This document shows positions 1-7,550 of a stretch of 37,552 bases of DNA, piece after piece. The stretch spans positions 1-37,552 of the forward strand of contig JAPLYT010000012.1 in assembly GCA_026395435.1 (NCBI GenBank), written 5' to 3'. Under the pieces are notes generated by a model that was not told where the DNA came from, did no database searches, and saw nothing but the letters and a program-made list of their open reading frames with translations. The first letter of the stretch is position 1. Each line of letters opens with the position of its first letter. This DNA is from Candidatus Saccharimonadota bacterium (lineage in GTDB: Bacteria > Patescibacteriota > Saccharimonadia > Saccharimonadales > AWTP1-31). A program made the translations under genes and the position numbers.

Positions 1-1
1 T

Positions 2-526
2 GTTGCGCTCATTCTTGCTGCTGCTCAAAATAAAGGATACCTCAAACCGGCAACTCAAAAAGTAGTCGTCGCCCAACCTGGGCTCTACCAAGTTACTTCG
101 TTTAGCGATGGGGATACCTTCACCGTGGACATGAATGGGACCAAAGAAAAGGTTCGACTGATTGGTGTCGATACGCCCGAGACACACGATCCACGTAAAA
201 GTGTTCAATGTTTTGGCAAAGCCGCCAGTAACTTTACTAAAACCCTCATTGGTCAAAATAGAGTGAGACTGGCAGCAGATCCCACCAATACCGACCGTGA
301 CCGATACAACCGTTTACTCCGCTATGCCTATCTGCCTGACGGCCGTTTAGTGAATGCCGAGATCATCAAACAAGGCTACGGCTTTGCCTACGTATATTTC
401 CCATTTGAAAAATTAGAAGAATTTCGAGGTTATGAAAAAGACGCACGCCAAAAAAATCTAGGATTATGGGGAGAATGCACACCGACTACCGACGATAAAG
501 GCCAATCTAAATCTAACGATAGTTAG
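2..526 (+). CDS. Thermonuclease (SNase-like), 5'-truncated
   Basis: Secreted or membrane-tethered staphylococcal-nuclease-fold enzyme expected to cleave DNA and RNA. The ORF track starts at base 125, but the same frame is open from base 2, and the residues before that ATG (VTSFSDGDTFTV) belong to the SNase fold. The true start therefore lies upstream of the window. A hydrophobic stretch (VALILAAA) at the extreme left looks like the end of a signal or anchor segment. Family motifs visible are the DGDT Ca-binding region, VRLIGVDTPE with the first catalytic Arg, a central DRDRYNRLLRY stretch and LGLWGE near the C terminus. The last 4 nt overlap the convergent glycosyltransferase gene. In a naturally competent bacterium such a nuclease could supply nucleotides from external DNA; that role is inference. 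Confidence 0.9.
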   Translation, partial: VALILAAAQNKGYLKPATQKVVVAQPGLYQVTSFSDGDTFTVDMNGTKEKVRLIGVDTPETHDPRKSVQCFGKAASNFTKTLIGQNRVRLAADPTNTDRDRYNRLLRYAYLPDGRLVNAEIIKQGYGFAYVYFPFEKLEEFRGYEKDARQKNLGLWGECTPTTDDKGQSKSNDS

Positions 527-1365
527 TCAAATGGATGTGGACGTGGTTTATTACGATCAAAAAATAGTTTTCGAAGTGAGAATTTTTGCGTTTTAGAATC
601 ATAGCAAAAGTACAGAGGCCTCAGCACGATAAATCCAACTACATATGCCATAATTGAGATGGAAGAACCAATAGTATTAATGCCGTGTTGACCATAGGTA
701 ATTTTCTGCAGTTTAATATATCGCAAAAAGCCTTTGAAAGTATCCGTGCCACGACGGGCCGACATGCCGGCCCGAAGGTTTATATCGTAGAGTAACGTTT
801 GTTTATTTTGAAAAAGGTGAATTGCTAGGTCGGCATCTTCGAAAATATATTTCTGGTCACATAACTCCGATCGGACCGCTTTCCAGGCAGTTTTTCTAAT
901 AGCCATATTGGTGCCGAAAAGAAACGGGAAGTTTCGTTCATGCTTAAACAACATATTCTTGAAGAAGTCTTCAACCCAGTGATTGAGAGGTGAAAATGGC
1001 ATGTCATACCAGTGCGAGGATCCGGTTACTGCCGCAAGGTCGGCATCTTCGAAGTCCTCGATCAGCTTGGCGATCCAGTTAGGTTCAAGCCGTGTATCGG
1101 CATCTATCCTGCCAATTATGTCGCCTTTGCTGGCATTGAACCCACGATTCCGAGCATAGAGTGCGCCTTGTTTTGGTTCGTGCAAAAGTGTTACGAAAGG
1201 AAATTTTTTGAGACATTGTAGCGTATTGTCTGTTGAGTTATTATCGATCACAATAACTTCCATAGGTGCAACGGTCTGTGCAGCTACCGATTCAAGGCAT
1301 CGATAGAGATAGTCCTGCTCGTTGTAAACTGGTATAATTAATGAAACTGTTAATGGTTTGCTCAT
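523..1365 (-). CDS. Family 2 glycosyltransferase (GT-A), single-pass C-terminal anchor
   Basis: Transfers a sugar from a nucleotide-sugar donor to an envelope glycan or lipid acceptor; the exact sugar is unknown. The track ORF begins at 1473, but the GT2 fold starts at SLIIPVYNEQ directly after the internal ATG at 1365 (MSKPLTV), so I use that start (280 aa). Visible motifs are VIDNNSTDNT, the donor/metal-binding DAD of GRIDADTR, and FEDADL, the probable catalytic Asp region. A hydrophobic segment (IMAYVVGFIVL) near the C terminus probably anchors it to the inner face of the membrane. It diverges from the glycoside hydrolase gene with only 22 bp between start codons, so the two may be co-regulated. 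Confidence 0.85.
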   Translation of the reverse strand: MSKPLTVSLIIPVYNEQDYLYRCLESVAAQTVAPMEVIVIDNNSTDNTLQCLKKFPFVTLLHEPKQGALYARNRGFNASKGDIIGRIDADTRLEPNWIAKLIEDFEDADLAAVTGSSHWYDMPFSPLNHWVEDFFKNMLFKHERNFPFLFGTNMAIRKTAWKAVRSELCDQKYIFEDADLAIHLFQNKQTLLYDINLRAGMSARRGTDTFKGFLRYIKLQKITYGQHGINTIGSSISIMAYVVGFIVLRPLYFCYDSKTQKFSLRKLFFDRNKPRPHPFD

Positions 1366-1387
1366 AGATATGTCTAGATAGTACCAA

Positions 1388-2593
1388 ATGAAAGATAAAA
1401 AACCGATTACAAAAGCATCACGGAAGGAACTCGCAGCAGAGCGTAAGCTTCTTGGCACGCATTCTGGCCTCAAAGAAGAAAGACTCTATCATCGGATACT
1501 CAATAAAGTTCGTTTCGAAAAGCCCACCTTTTGGTGGCAAGACCGATCGATCTGGCAAAAGATTGGGCTAATCCTCGTATCCTTAATAGTTTTGCTTACA
1601 AGCTCCATGTACGGCATCGCCCGCTGGTATATTGCCAGCCAAGCCCACAAAGAATTCAAGTTTGGAGCCACATTCATTCCAAGTTATGCAGAATATTTCG
1701 AGCTTGACCCGCAAGCTACTATGCAGGCCATGATCGATGAGCTCGGCATTCACCATTTCCGCTTGGTCAGCTATTGGAATGATATCGAGAAAAACCCTGG
1801 AACGTACGATTTCAGCCAGCTTGATTGGCAATTCAAAAAAGCAAATGAATCAGGATCGACGGTCAGCTTAGCAATTGGCCTGCGACAACCTCGGTGGCCA
1901 GAATGCCACATGCCAGACTGGGCCATGACCCAGCAAAAAGATGTTTGGTATCCGCAGCTCAAAGCCTTTATGGCCAAGGTTATTGATCGTTACAAGGGGA
2001 ATCCCGCGCTTCAAAGTTATCAGCTCGAAAACGAATACTTCCTCGATGTATTTGGAGAGTGTAAAGACTTCAGTAGAGATAGACTGGTAGATGAGTTTAA
2101 TTTTGTGAAGCAGCAAGACCCGACTCATACCGTCATAATCAGCCGAAGCAATAATGCTATTGGGCTACCGATAGGCAATCCTCGACCAGATAAATTTGGC
2201 ATATCTGTCTACAAACGGGTATGGGATAAAGCGTTTACCAAGCGGTACTTTGAATATCCGTTCCCGGCCTGGTTCTACGCTTTCTTGGCGGGAGCGGGCA
2301 AGATAGTCACCGGTAAGGATATGATCATCCATGAGCTTCAGGCAGAGTCCTGGGGACCAAACAAAGGCATTACCGAAATCTCAATTGAGGAACAAAATAA
2401 ATCACTCAATGCCGAACGGCTGACCAACCGTATCAAATACGGCAGGGCGACTGGCATGCGCGAAGTCGATCTTTGGGGCGTCGAAATGTGGTACTGGCGC
2501 AAAGTGAAGATGAATGACCCAAGCTTGTGGAATGCCGGTAAAGCCGCCATCCGCGATCAGCAATGCTACGATTGCTATCTGCCCAACAAATAG
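1388..2593 (+). CDS. Membrane-anchored glycoside hydrolase-like protein (clan GH-A type)
   Basis: Probable extracytoplasmic sugar hydrolase held by an N-terminal signal anchor (about residues 58-80, IGLILVSLIVLL) after a basic cytoplasmic tail. The rest looks like a TIM-barrel glycosidase: LVSYWNDIEKNPGTYDFS resembles early strands of GH5/GH42-like enzymes, QLENEY (E216) follows the Asn-Glu acid/base pattern, and IIHELQAE (E316) is a candidate nucleophile. Length (401 aa) fits one catalytic domain plus anchor. The divergent neighbour is a glycosyltransferase, so the pair may build and trim a surface glycan. I cannot assign a GH family or substrate. A TAGATA sequence 8 nt before the ATG could be a -10 box of a leaderless promoter. 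Confidence 0.65.
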   Translation: MKDKKPITKASRKELAAERKLLGTHSGLKEERLYHRILNKVRFEKPTFWWQDRSIWQKIGLILVSLIVLLTSSMYGIARWYIASQAHKEFKFGATFIPSYAEYFELDPQATMQAMIDELGIHHFRLVSYWNDIEKNPGTYDFSQLDWQFKKANESGSTVSLAIGLRQPRWPECHMPDWAMTQQKDVWYPQLKAFMAKVIDRYKGNPALQSYQLENEYFLDVFGECKDFSRDRLVDEFNFVKQQDPTHTVIISRSNNAIGLPIGNPRPDKFGISVYKRVWDKAFTKRYFEYPFPAWFYAFLAGAGKIVTGKDMIIHELQAESWGPNKGITEISIEEQNKSLNAERLTNRIKYGRATGMREVDLWGVEMWYWRKVKMNDPSLWNAGKAAIRDQQCYDCYLPNK

Positions 2594-2633
2594 CCATCTG
2601 TTAGGAACGCTTTCTCCCTGTTATACTGCATGC

Positions 2634-3107
2634 ATGGTAAAGAAAAAGACTGCCACCAAACCAAAAACCATACAGAACCGTCGCGCTCGGCATGATTATG
2701 CTATCGATGATAGTTTGCTGGTGGGTATCCAACTCACTGGAGCCGAAACCAAATCTCTCCGACACGGTCATGGTCAGCTTCGTGGTGCCTATGTGACCGT
2801 CAAAGATGACCAACTATGGCTCATCAACGCCACCATTTCCAGCATGCAAGGAATATCCATTGATGAAGCAGACCAAACGCGTACTCGCAAACTACTGGCT
2901 CACCGCAAAGAAATCGACAAACTGATCGAACTCAAAAAACAAGGGCAGGCAATCGTGCCGCTGGAGCTTCTCACTAGTTCGCGCTTCATAAAACTACGCA
3001 TCGCAACAGGACGTGGTAAAAAGCTCTATGACAAGCGACAAACGCTCAAAGCACGTGATGAAGGCCGACAGATCAATGCTGAAATCAAGGCGAAAGTCCG
3101 ATCGTGA
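2634..3107 (+). CDS. smpB: SsrA-binding protein SmpB
   Basis: Binds the tRNA-like domain of tmRNA and brings it to stalled ribosomes for trans-translation. The 157 residues follow the family from end to end: NRRARHDYAI, GIQLTGAETKSLRHG, the LWLINATIS strand, the RTRKLLAHRKEI helix, and a basic GRGKKLYDKR tail that enters the mRNA channel. The track ORF starts upstream at 2514 inside the previous gene; the family N terminus fits the ATG at 2634 (MVKKK). A TATACT box at 2622-2627 ends 6 nt before this ATG, consistent with a leaderless transcript. Its stop overlaps the Nudix start (GTGA), so the two are probably co-translated. A tmRNA-like RNA is encoded at about 26288-26522 in this window. Confidence 0.97.
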   Translation: MVKKKTATKPKTIQNRRARHDYAIDDSLLVGIQLTGAETKSLRHGHGQLRGAYVTVKDDQLWLINATISSMQGISIDEADQTRTRKLLAHRKEIDKLIELKKQGQAIVPLELLTSSRFIKLRIATGRGKKLYDKRQTLKARDEGRQINAEIKAKVRS

Positions 3108-3622
3108 TCAGCGACGGCCACGATGAGATGGTGATCGTAGTTGATGATAATGACAATATTTTAGGCTACAAAACTCGTAATCAATTGTTATTTACCGATC
3201 GAACTCGTGTATCTGGAGTCTGGATAGAGAATGGCAAGGGCGACGTACTGCTGGCACAACGTTCTTGGCAAAAAGAATTTCACCCCGGCTTATGGGGATC
3301 AGCTGCTGCTGGTGGGGTAGAGAAAAGCGAAAGCTATGAGCAGAACGCCTACAAAGAATTATTTGAAGAGGTTGGCCTGCGCGATGTGCCATTGAAGCTT
3401 GTCGATACCCGCCCGGTGACCGATGCCGACGGCCACATGATGTATTTGGCATTTTATAAAGGAACCGTGGATGTAGAAATCGATCAGCTGGAACTTGAAG
3501 ATGAAGTTGAAGCAGTTCAATGGATGACGAAGAAAGATCTTACAACTGATATCAAGAATAATCCCACTAAATACGTCCCCAGTGCCTATGCACTGTGGGA
3601 TGAACTGTTCCTGTCTAAATAA
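3104..3622 (+). CDS. Nudix hydrolase (IPP isomerase-like group)
   Basis: Nudix-fold enzyme that would hydrolyse a nucleoside-diphosphate-X substrate, or act like type 1 isopentenyl-diphosphate isomerase relatives. The Nudix box is visible as GGVEKSES..AYKELFEEVGL, with Lys replacing the usual Arg before the first Glu of the RE element. Upstream LLAQRSWQKEFHPGLWG, plus an aromatic C-terminal half, resembles the IDI/YfcD-like subgroup. It starts with GTG overlapping the smpB stop by four bases (GTGA), which supports translational coupling; an ATG at 3128 is the alternative. Substrate unknown. Confidence 0.85.
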   Translation: MISDGHDEMVIVVDDNDNILGYKTRNQLLFTDRTRVSGVWIENGKGDVLLAQRSWQKEFHPGLWGSAAAGGVEKSESYEQNAYKELFEEVGLRDVPLKLVDTRPVTDADGHMMYLAFYKGTVDVEIDQLELEDEVEAVQWMTKKDLTTDIKNNPTKYVPSAYALWDELFLSK

Positions 3623-3681
3623 CAGCCTGTCTCATTGCAAAAATAGCGTAATGCGCCTATGCTAACCAATAGTTGTACAAA

Positions 3682-4053
3682 ATGAAAAATCATCACAAAC
3701 AAAAACTATTCTTACTCAAAGAGTTCAGCCTTGGATTCTTAGCCGTTGCCAGCATTGGGCTGGTACTATATGAGTTTATCGGTAACCCCAGCGAAGCGCG
3801 CATTGTAACCATCCAGCATATTGATTTCTGGATAGCGATCGCATTTTTAGTTGACTTCACCATAAGCCTCATCACCACTCGCGATAAGCAAAAATATGTC
3901 CGGCATAACTGGTATTTTCTGCTTGCAGCCATTCCACTCACCGACGCTATAGCTGAGTCGCTTCGTGGCATTCGTGTGCTCCGTTTAATCCGACTCATCC
4001 GGGCAGGTGAGCACCTGGGGTTCGAACAATCCGAAACAAAACGAAAGCGATAA
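3682..4053 (+). CDS. Stand-alone voltage-sensor-like membrane protein
   Basis: A 123-residue membrane protein with about four hydrophobic segments ending in a strikingly periodic basic helix, RGIRVLRLIRLIRAGEHL, with Arg at every third position. That is the S4 voltage-sensor signature of Kv/Nav channels. The usual pore domain (S5-P-S6) is missing: the protein stops about 12 residues after S4 with a basic tail. It could be a truncated channel, a proton-channel-like isolated sensor, or a regulatory subunit. The track start is a TTG at 3673; the in-frame ATG at 3682 is preferred. A TATGCT box lies about 19 nt upstream. Ion-channel function is inference from S4 only. Confidence 0.55.
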   Translation: MKNHHKQKLFLLKEFSLGFLAVASIGLVLYEFIGNPSEARIVTIQHIDFWIAIAFLVDFTISLITTRDKQKYVRHNWYFLLAAIPLTDAIAESLRGIRVLRLIRLIRAGEHLGFEQSETKRKR

Positions 4054-4086
4054 ATTCCCGCGCCTCACCATTTTACTCCTAAGGAG

Positions 4087-4115
4087 TTGCGAAGAAGCCC
4101 CACCTTCGGTATAAT
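4087..4115 (+). promoter_or_regulatory. Promoter for the tRNA-like repeat array and tRNA-Asn
   Basis: TTGCGA (4087-4092), a 17-nt spacer and a perfect TATAAT (4110-4115). Transcription would begin near 4122 and run through three hairpin repeats into tRNA-Asn. No coding region lies between this promoter and the tRNA. Confidence 0.7.
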
Positions 4116-4155
4116 TCACGAGTTGTAGCACATTCTACACGTTCCTTTTAGTATA

Positions 4156-4371
4156 TTCCCGGGTAGCCTACAAATAAGCGTGGAACAAGATGCTCCACCA
4201 GAGCTACCTAGGAAAAATCAACATTAAAATTATAATCCCGGGTAGCCTACAGATATGTGTGGAGCAAGATGCTCCGCCAGAGCTACCTGAGAAAATCGTT
4301 CGTTCACCAATATATTCCCGGGTAGCCTACAAATAAGTGTGGAGCAAGATGCTTCACCAGAGCTACCTGAG
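4156..4371 (+). repeat. Three tandem tRNA-like hairpin units, ~80-bp period, leading into tRNA-Asn
   Basis: Three ~57-nt units at 4156-4212, about 4235-4291 and 4315-4371 each begin with (T/A)TCCCGGGTAGC, the same sequence as the 5' end of the tRNA-Asn gene. The tRNA starts in phase, so start points are 79, 80 and 80 bp apart. Each unit can fold into an outer GGTAGC/GCTACC stem and an inner stem around an AAGAT loop. Changes in the inner stem mostly keep pairing: unit 2 has GTGGAGC/GCTCCGC and unit 3 GTGGAGC/GCTTCAC, each creating a G-U pair, while unit 1 has one mismatch. None keeps an anticodon or T arm. They look like tandem duplicates of the tRNA gene that changed into a new hairpin. Confidence 0.8.
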
Positions 4372-4395
4372 ACTTATATACATACACCACAATAT

Positions 4396-4470
4396 TCCCG
4401 GGTAGCTCAATGGTGGAGCAAGAAGCTGTTAACTTCGAGGTTGTCAGTTCGAGTCTGACCCCGGGAGCCA
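4396..4470 (+). tRNA. tRNA-Asn (GUU)
   Basis: Complete 75-nt cloverleaf. The 7-bp acceptor TCCCGGG/CCCGGGA is followed by discriminator G and an encoded CCA. The D arm is GCTC/GAGC with a GG-containing loop. The anticodon loop CTGTTAA gives anticodon GTT, on a stem with four pairs plus a terminal A-G mismatch. The variable loop is AGGTT and the T arm is GTCAG-TTCGAGT-CTGAC. It is the fourth in-phase unit of the upstream repeat array and shares that promoter. Confidence 0.93.
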
Positions 4471-4492
4471 GACCCAGCAGAGAAATAGGCAG

Positions 4493-4690
4493 ACCAGGTT
4501 CCTAGACCTGTCCCTAACTTCTCTCCTTGGTCAGACAAATGCTAATTTACGGTTCGTAAGTTACAAATGTTGGAACCGTCCGAAAGGGCGGTTCTTTCAT
4601 TTAAACCCTGTAACTCGGTTCGAACCCAGCCTCTCTCGTACTGAGGGAGCAAGCAGACGAAGACCCGACCTGTTTCCTAGACCTGTCCCT
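4493..4690 (+). repeat. 23-bp direct repeat pair downstream of tRNA-Asn
   Basis: The segment containing CCTAGACCTGTCCCT occurs at 4493-4515 and again at 4668-4690 with two mismatches over 23 bp. The pair brackets the tRNA terminator. A hairpin CTCTCTC-GTACT-GAGGGAG lies between them near 4631-4649. This may be a small duplication or a trace of insertion next to the tRNA; no gene is visible in it. Confidence 0.6.
4573..4601 (+). terminator. Rho-independent terminator of the tRNA-Asn unit
   Basis: GAACCGTCC, a GAAA tetraloop and GGGCGGTTC form a 9-bp stem (one G-U pair) followed by the T-rich run TTTCATTT. It sits about 100 nt after the tRNA. Confidence 0.8.
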
Positions 4691-4718
4691 CAAAGATTGA
4701 GCGGTATATACTATGCTT

Positions 4719-4886
4719 ATGACAAAGAAAAACTTTAAATTACTCAAGAATGTTTGTTGGATTTTAGCAGCAATATGTATGTTCTTTTTGATCCTGGGCA
4801 ATACAAAAAATAATCTATTAAGCCTTACTGCATTCGTATTCATTATTTTGGGTATCGTATTCAATGTACTTGAGGATAGAAAATAA
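4719..4886 (+). CDS. Small two-helix membrane protein (below ORF-track cutoff)
   Basis: A 55-residue ORF absent from the track: a basic N terminus (MTKKNFKLLKN), a hydrophobic helix (WILAAICMFFLILG), a short polar turn (NTKNN), a second hydrophobic helix (LSLTAFVFIILGIVF) and a charged tail (EDRK). The start is set by a TATACT box at 4707-4712. An ATG at 4713 would lie upstream of the predicted transcription start, whereas the ATG at 4719 is 6 nt after the box and fits the leaderless pattern seen across the window. The antisense ORF 4601-4864 in the track is probably its shadow. Function unknown. Confidence 0.55.
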   Translation: MTKKNFKLLKNVCWILAAICMFFLILGNTKNNLLSLTAFVFIILGIVFNVLEDRK

Positions 4887-4945
4887 TTCGCTAGATAAGC
4901 AGTTTAAGTGCTGATCAATATTGCTTAGGTACCGAGTAACTTGTT

Positions 4946-5623
4946 ATGCTTTTAGGAGTGAAAAATAGCACAAAACCGTCCTTAATAAATAGGCTTCTCG
5001 CGAATAGCAGGTTCTGGATACTCGCAACAGGCATAACAATGTCATTTTTAATTGCTGGTTTTATACAACTGATGATTCCCAGCGGAACGCTTCAGCTAAT
5101 CCGTATTGAACAATCTTTTGGCTTTGTGTCGATTCTTCTGCTGTATGTAGCACTCCTGGCCTCACCACTTACTAAGGTATTTCCTAGTCCTAGTTTTAAA
5201 GATGGCTATATTCATGCAAGGCGAGCGATTGGAGTGATGGCATTCTATTACGCATTTTTACACACCTACCTAACTTTTTATAAACAGCTTAATGGGTTAA
5301 CTGGTATCCAATACTACAATTCAAAATACAGCCTTTCTTTGCTTCTCGGGACTATAGGCCTTGGGATATTACTCATTTTAACGATTACGTCACTTGATTG
5401 GGCGGTTTACACACTGAGGTTCAAAAACTGGAAGCTGATACATCGCCTCGTGTATATAGCAGGACTTACCATTCTGCTACATATCGTTATTATTGGCCCG
5501 CATTATGTTGGTCTTGGTTTTGTTAGTGCGCTGTCGTATGTTGGGGTAGCTATTTTGTTACTGCTAGAAGCGATTCGTATCCGATTATCGTATTTAAATC
5601 GCAAAAAGGTAGCACGTAAATGA
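4946..5623 (+). CDS. Ferric reductase-like transmembrane heme protein
   Basis: Polytopic protein of the ferric-reductase-like transmembrane domain superfamily (relatives include MsrQ and the membrane part of NADPH oxidases), expected to carry heme b between paired histidines and move electrons across the membrane. About six hydrophobic segments are visible. Candidate ligands are H90 and H106 (IHARRAIG, FLHTYL) and H166 and H179 (LIHRLVY, LLHIVI). It has no cytoplasmic flavin/NAD domain, so electrons must come from a partner. It is the first gene of a tight four-gene set: its stop overlaps the next start by four bases. With the copper and VKOR proteins downstream, a role in extracytoplasmic metal or thiol redox is inferred. 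No convincing Shine-Dalgarno precedes the ATG. Confidence 0.8.
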   Translation: MLLGVKNSTKPSLINRLLANSRFWILATGITMSFLIAGFIQLMIPSGTLQLIRIEQSFGFVSILLLYVALLASPLTKVFPSPSFKDGYIHARRAIGVMAFYYAFLHTYLTFYKQLNGLTGIQYYNSKYSLSLLLGTIGLGILLILTITSLDWAVYTLRFKNWKLIHRLVYIAGLTILLHIVIIGPHYVGLGFVSALSYVGVAILLLLEAIRIRLSYLNRKKVARK

Positions 5624-6156
5624 AACGAGTAATAATTTCATTCTTAGCTGTAATCTCAATATGTATTACAACTTCTCAGCCAGTTTTCGCCCATGTACTA
5701 AAGACAGATGGCACAATTGGGGCAATTTTACATATTCAGCCGGATGATAATCCAAAAAGTGGCGCACCAACCACCTATGAACTGGCGTTTAAGGATACCA
5801 ACTATCAGTTTTCAATACAAAACTGCAACTGTACAGTTACAATTCGACAGAACGACAAAACACTAGACACAGGTCCACTCATCGCTAGCAGCGCACACGT
5901 AAGTAAGAACAGGTATACATTTCAAAATCCTGGTGTATATACGCTCAACGTTTCCGGCCAGCCTACACAGCCAAATGATTTTGCACCATTCTCGTTAACT
6001 TATACAATTAGGGTTGAAGCGGGTAGAGGTAGCAAAAACCTAGATTCCTTTCCGCTGACTTTAGCCATAGGTATGGCACTCATGATAGGTCTCATTATGC
6101 TTGCAGCATATGCGATGGATCTAGGCGAAAAAGAAGATAACCATAAAAAGGAGTAA
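5620..6156 (+). CDS. Secreted, C-terminally anchored CopC/YtkA-like protein
   Basis: A signal peptide (about residues 1-24, ending PVFA) precedes a mature protein starting with His25 (HVLKTDGTIGAILH). A beta-rich domain with a Cys-x-Cys pair (QNCNCTV, C69/C71) and a C-terminal membrane helix (LTLAIGMALMIGLIMLAAYAM) follow. The mature N-terminal His and the immunoglobulin-like pattern resemble copper-binding CopC and YtkA-like proteins; the assignment is by pattern, not by a clear family motif. It overlaps the ferric-reductase gene by ATGA and is followed 2 nt later by YcnI, itself a copper protein, which supports an envelope copper-handling role. Confidence 0.6.
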   Translation: MKRVIISFLAVISICITTSQPVFAHVLKTDGTIGAILHIQPDDNPKSGAPTTYELAFKDTNYQFSIQNCNCTVTIRQNDKTLDTGPLIASSAHVSKNRYTFQNPGVYTLNVSGQPTQPNDFAPFSLTYTIRVEAGRGSKNLDSFPLTLAIGMALMIGLIMLAAYAMDLGEKEDNHKKE

Positions 6157-6158
6157 AG

Positions 6159-6758
6159 ATGTTTAAAAAAATTTCAGCAAGCGTAACAGCATTTATAGCA
6201 GTATTATTGATTCCTGCAGTGGCAACAGCCCATGTTGCAGTCCAGCCAAGTGAAGTCGGCATTGGCAAAACACAAGTGTTTGGTATTAGCATACCAACCG
6301 AAAAAGAAGTACCGACTGTTGGAGTACGCATTGTGCTTCCGTCAGGTCTGCAAGAAGTTAAGCCAACCGTAAAAGCGGGCTGGCAGATTGAGACCAAGAC
6401 GACGGGCGAAGGCGACAAAAAAGAAGTTTCCGAAATTATCTGGACGGGTGGCTCGATCCCAGCCGAACAACGCGATGAATTTTCGTTTTCTGCTCAAGTT
6501 CCAGCACAAGCAACTACTTTGCAGTGGAAGGCATACCAAACATACCAAGATGGTAGTGTCGTGACATGGGACCAAACACCAACAGGAAGTGACGACGCTG
6601 AAGGCGACAAGGGCCCATACTCAACGACAAAAGTTGTAGACGATTTAGCCACTCCTGCTACAAGTACTACAAAAAATAACAATGTCACTGGGGCATATGT
6701 ACTAGCAGGAATTGCACTTATCGTTGCAATCGGTGCAATTGTAGTAAAACGAAAGTAG
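6159..6758 (+). CDS. YcnI-family copper-binding protein (DUF1775)
   Basis: Extracytoplasmic copper-binding protein. The signal peptide ends ATA, so the mature protein begins at His25 (HVAVQPSEVGIGKTQVF), the hallmark start of YcnI domains. In characterised members this N-terminal His, a Glu and a Trp form a mono-histidine Cu(II) site; here E32 and W137 (VVTWDQTP) are the obvious counterparts. A threonine-rich linker and a C-terminal helix (YVLAGIALIVAIGAIVV) anchor it to the membrane. A strong Shine-Dalgarno (AAGGAG) precedes the ATG. Its neighbours on both sides are redox or copper-type envelope proteins, so it may supply copper or protect against it. Confidence 0.88.
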   Translation: MFKKISASVTAFIAVLLIPAVATAHVAVQPSEVGIGKTQVFGISIPTEKEVPTVGVRIVLPSGLQEVKPTVKAGWQIETKTTGEGDKKEVSEIIWTGGSIPAEQRDEFSFSAQVPAQATTLQWKAYQTYQDGSVVTWDQTPTGSDDAEGDKGPYSTTKVVDDLATPATSTTKNNNVTGAYVLAGIALIVAIGAIVVKRK

Positions 6759-6760
6759 AC

Positions 6761-7489
6761 ATGGTTAATATATTTCGAAAATACTTCGCTCTACTACCCG
6801 TACTCTATTTGTTTGTAGCAATATTTCTTGCACGTAGCAAAGTTCAGTATGTCTATCTCGCAGCAGCAATTCTAGTCGCACTTACGTTCGCAATTAATTA
6901 CAAACGTAAGTTAAAGCCCGAAATTTTCTTGGCATATTGGATGGCAGTTCTTGCAGTATTAGGCCTTAGTGCAGCAGTCATACTCTCTATTGAGAAAGTC
7001 GAGTTGCTTGCTAACCCAAACCGTATTGCCAGCTGCAGCCTCAGCCCGATCGTTGCATGTTCGCCAGTTATAGCCAGCCCGCAATCTAGTGCATTTGGAT
7101 TCCCGAATTCATTCATCGGTATATTCGGATTTACAGCTATTTTTGTTGCTGCAATGACAATACTGGCTGGCGCGACAAAGCTTAGTAAGGTTTGGTGGCG
7201 AACATTACTCGGCGGTATTATTTTTGGTGCAGGATTTTGTACTTGGTTGTTTCATGAAGGAGTCTATGAAATTGGTAAGCTGTGTCTTTACTGCATGCTG
7301 GTATGGCTTGTTACGTTTGCACTACTCTGGCTGGTAACTGCACATAGTATCGAGAATAAATATATAAACCTTGGCGCAAAACTTAACAAGCTACTCAGTT
7401 ATAAATATGAACTTATTGCGACAACCTATCTTGTAATCTTCATTCTGTTGTTCTTCAGGTGGTCAGATTATTGGACTAGTCTTTTATAG
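6761..7489 (+). CDS. Vitamin K epoxide reductase (VKOR) family protein
   Basis: Integral membrane quinone-dependent thiol oxidoreductase that keeps extracytoplasmic disulfide formation running, the bacterial analogue of DsbB. The core is clear: loop cysteines C92 and C100 (SCSLSPIVACSPV), the FGFPNSFIGIFGF helix, and the active-site CxxC in GKLCLYC (C175-C178). The VKOR helices are preceded by two extra N-terminal hydrophobic segments. No thioredoxin domain is fused, so a separate DsbA-like partner is expected elsewhere. It is the last gene of the copper/redox operon and is followed by a terminator at 7596-7635. Confidence 0.92.
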   Translation: MVNIFRKYFALLPVLYLFVAIFLARSKVQYVYLAAAILVALTFAINYKRKLKPEIFLAYWMAVLAVLGLSAAVILSIEKVELLANPNRIASCSLSPIVACSPVIASPQSSAFGFPNSFIGIFGFTAIFVAAMTILAGATKLSKVWWRTLLGGIIFGAGFCTWLFHEGVYEIGKLCLYCMLVWLVTFALLWLVTAHSIENKYINLGAKLNKLLSYKYELIATTYLVIFILLFFRWSDYWTSLL

Positions 7490-7550
7490 AATTAATTTGT
7501 AATAAATTATGACTAATAACAGATGTAAGCTAGCATGAAGCGAGCCTATA

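Noticed and set aside
4156-4371. Regularly spaced repeats as a CRISPR array
   Set aside because: Only three units, each a two-stem hairpin sharing tRNA-Asn sequence; spacers are about 23 bp, AT-rich and there are no cas genes.
4601-4864. Minus-strand ORF of 87 aa
   Set aside because: It overlaps the tRNA-side repeats and is antisense to a better small membrane ORF (4719-4886) that has a promoter.
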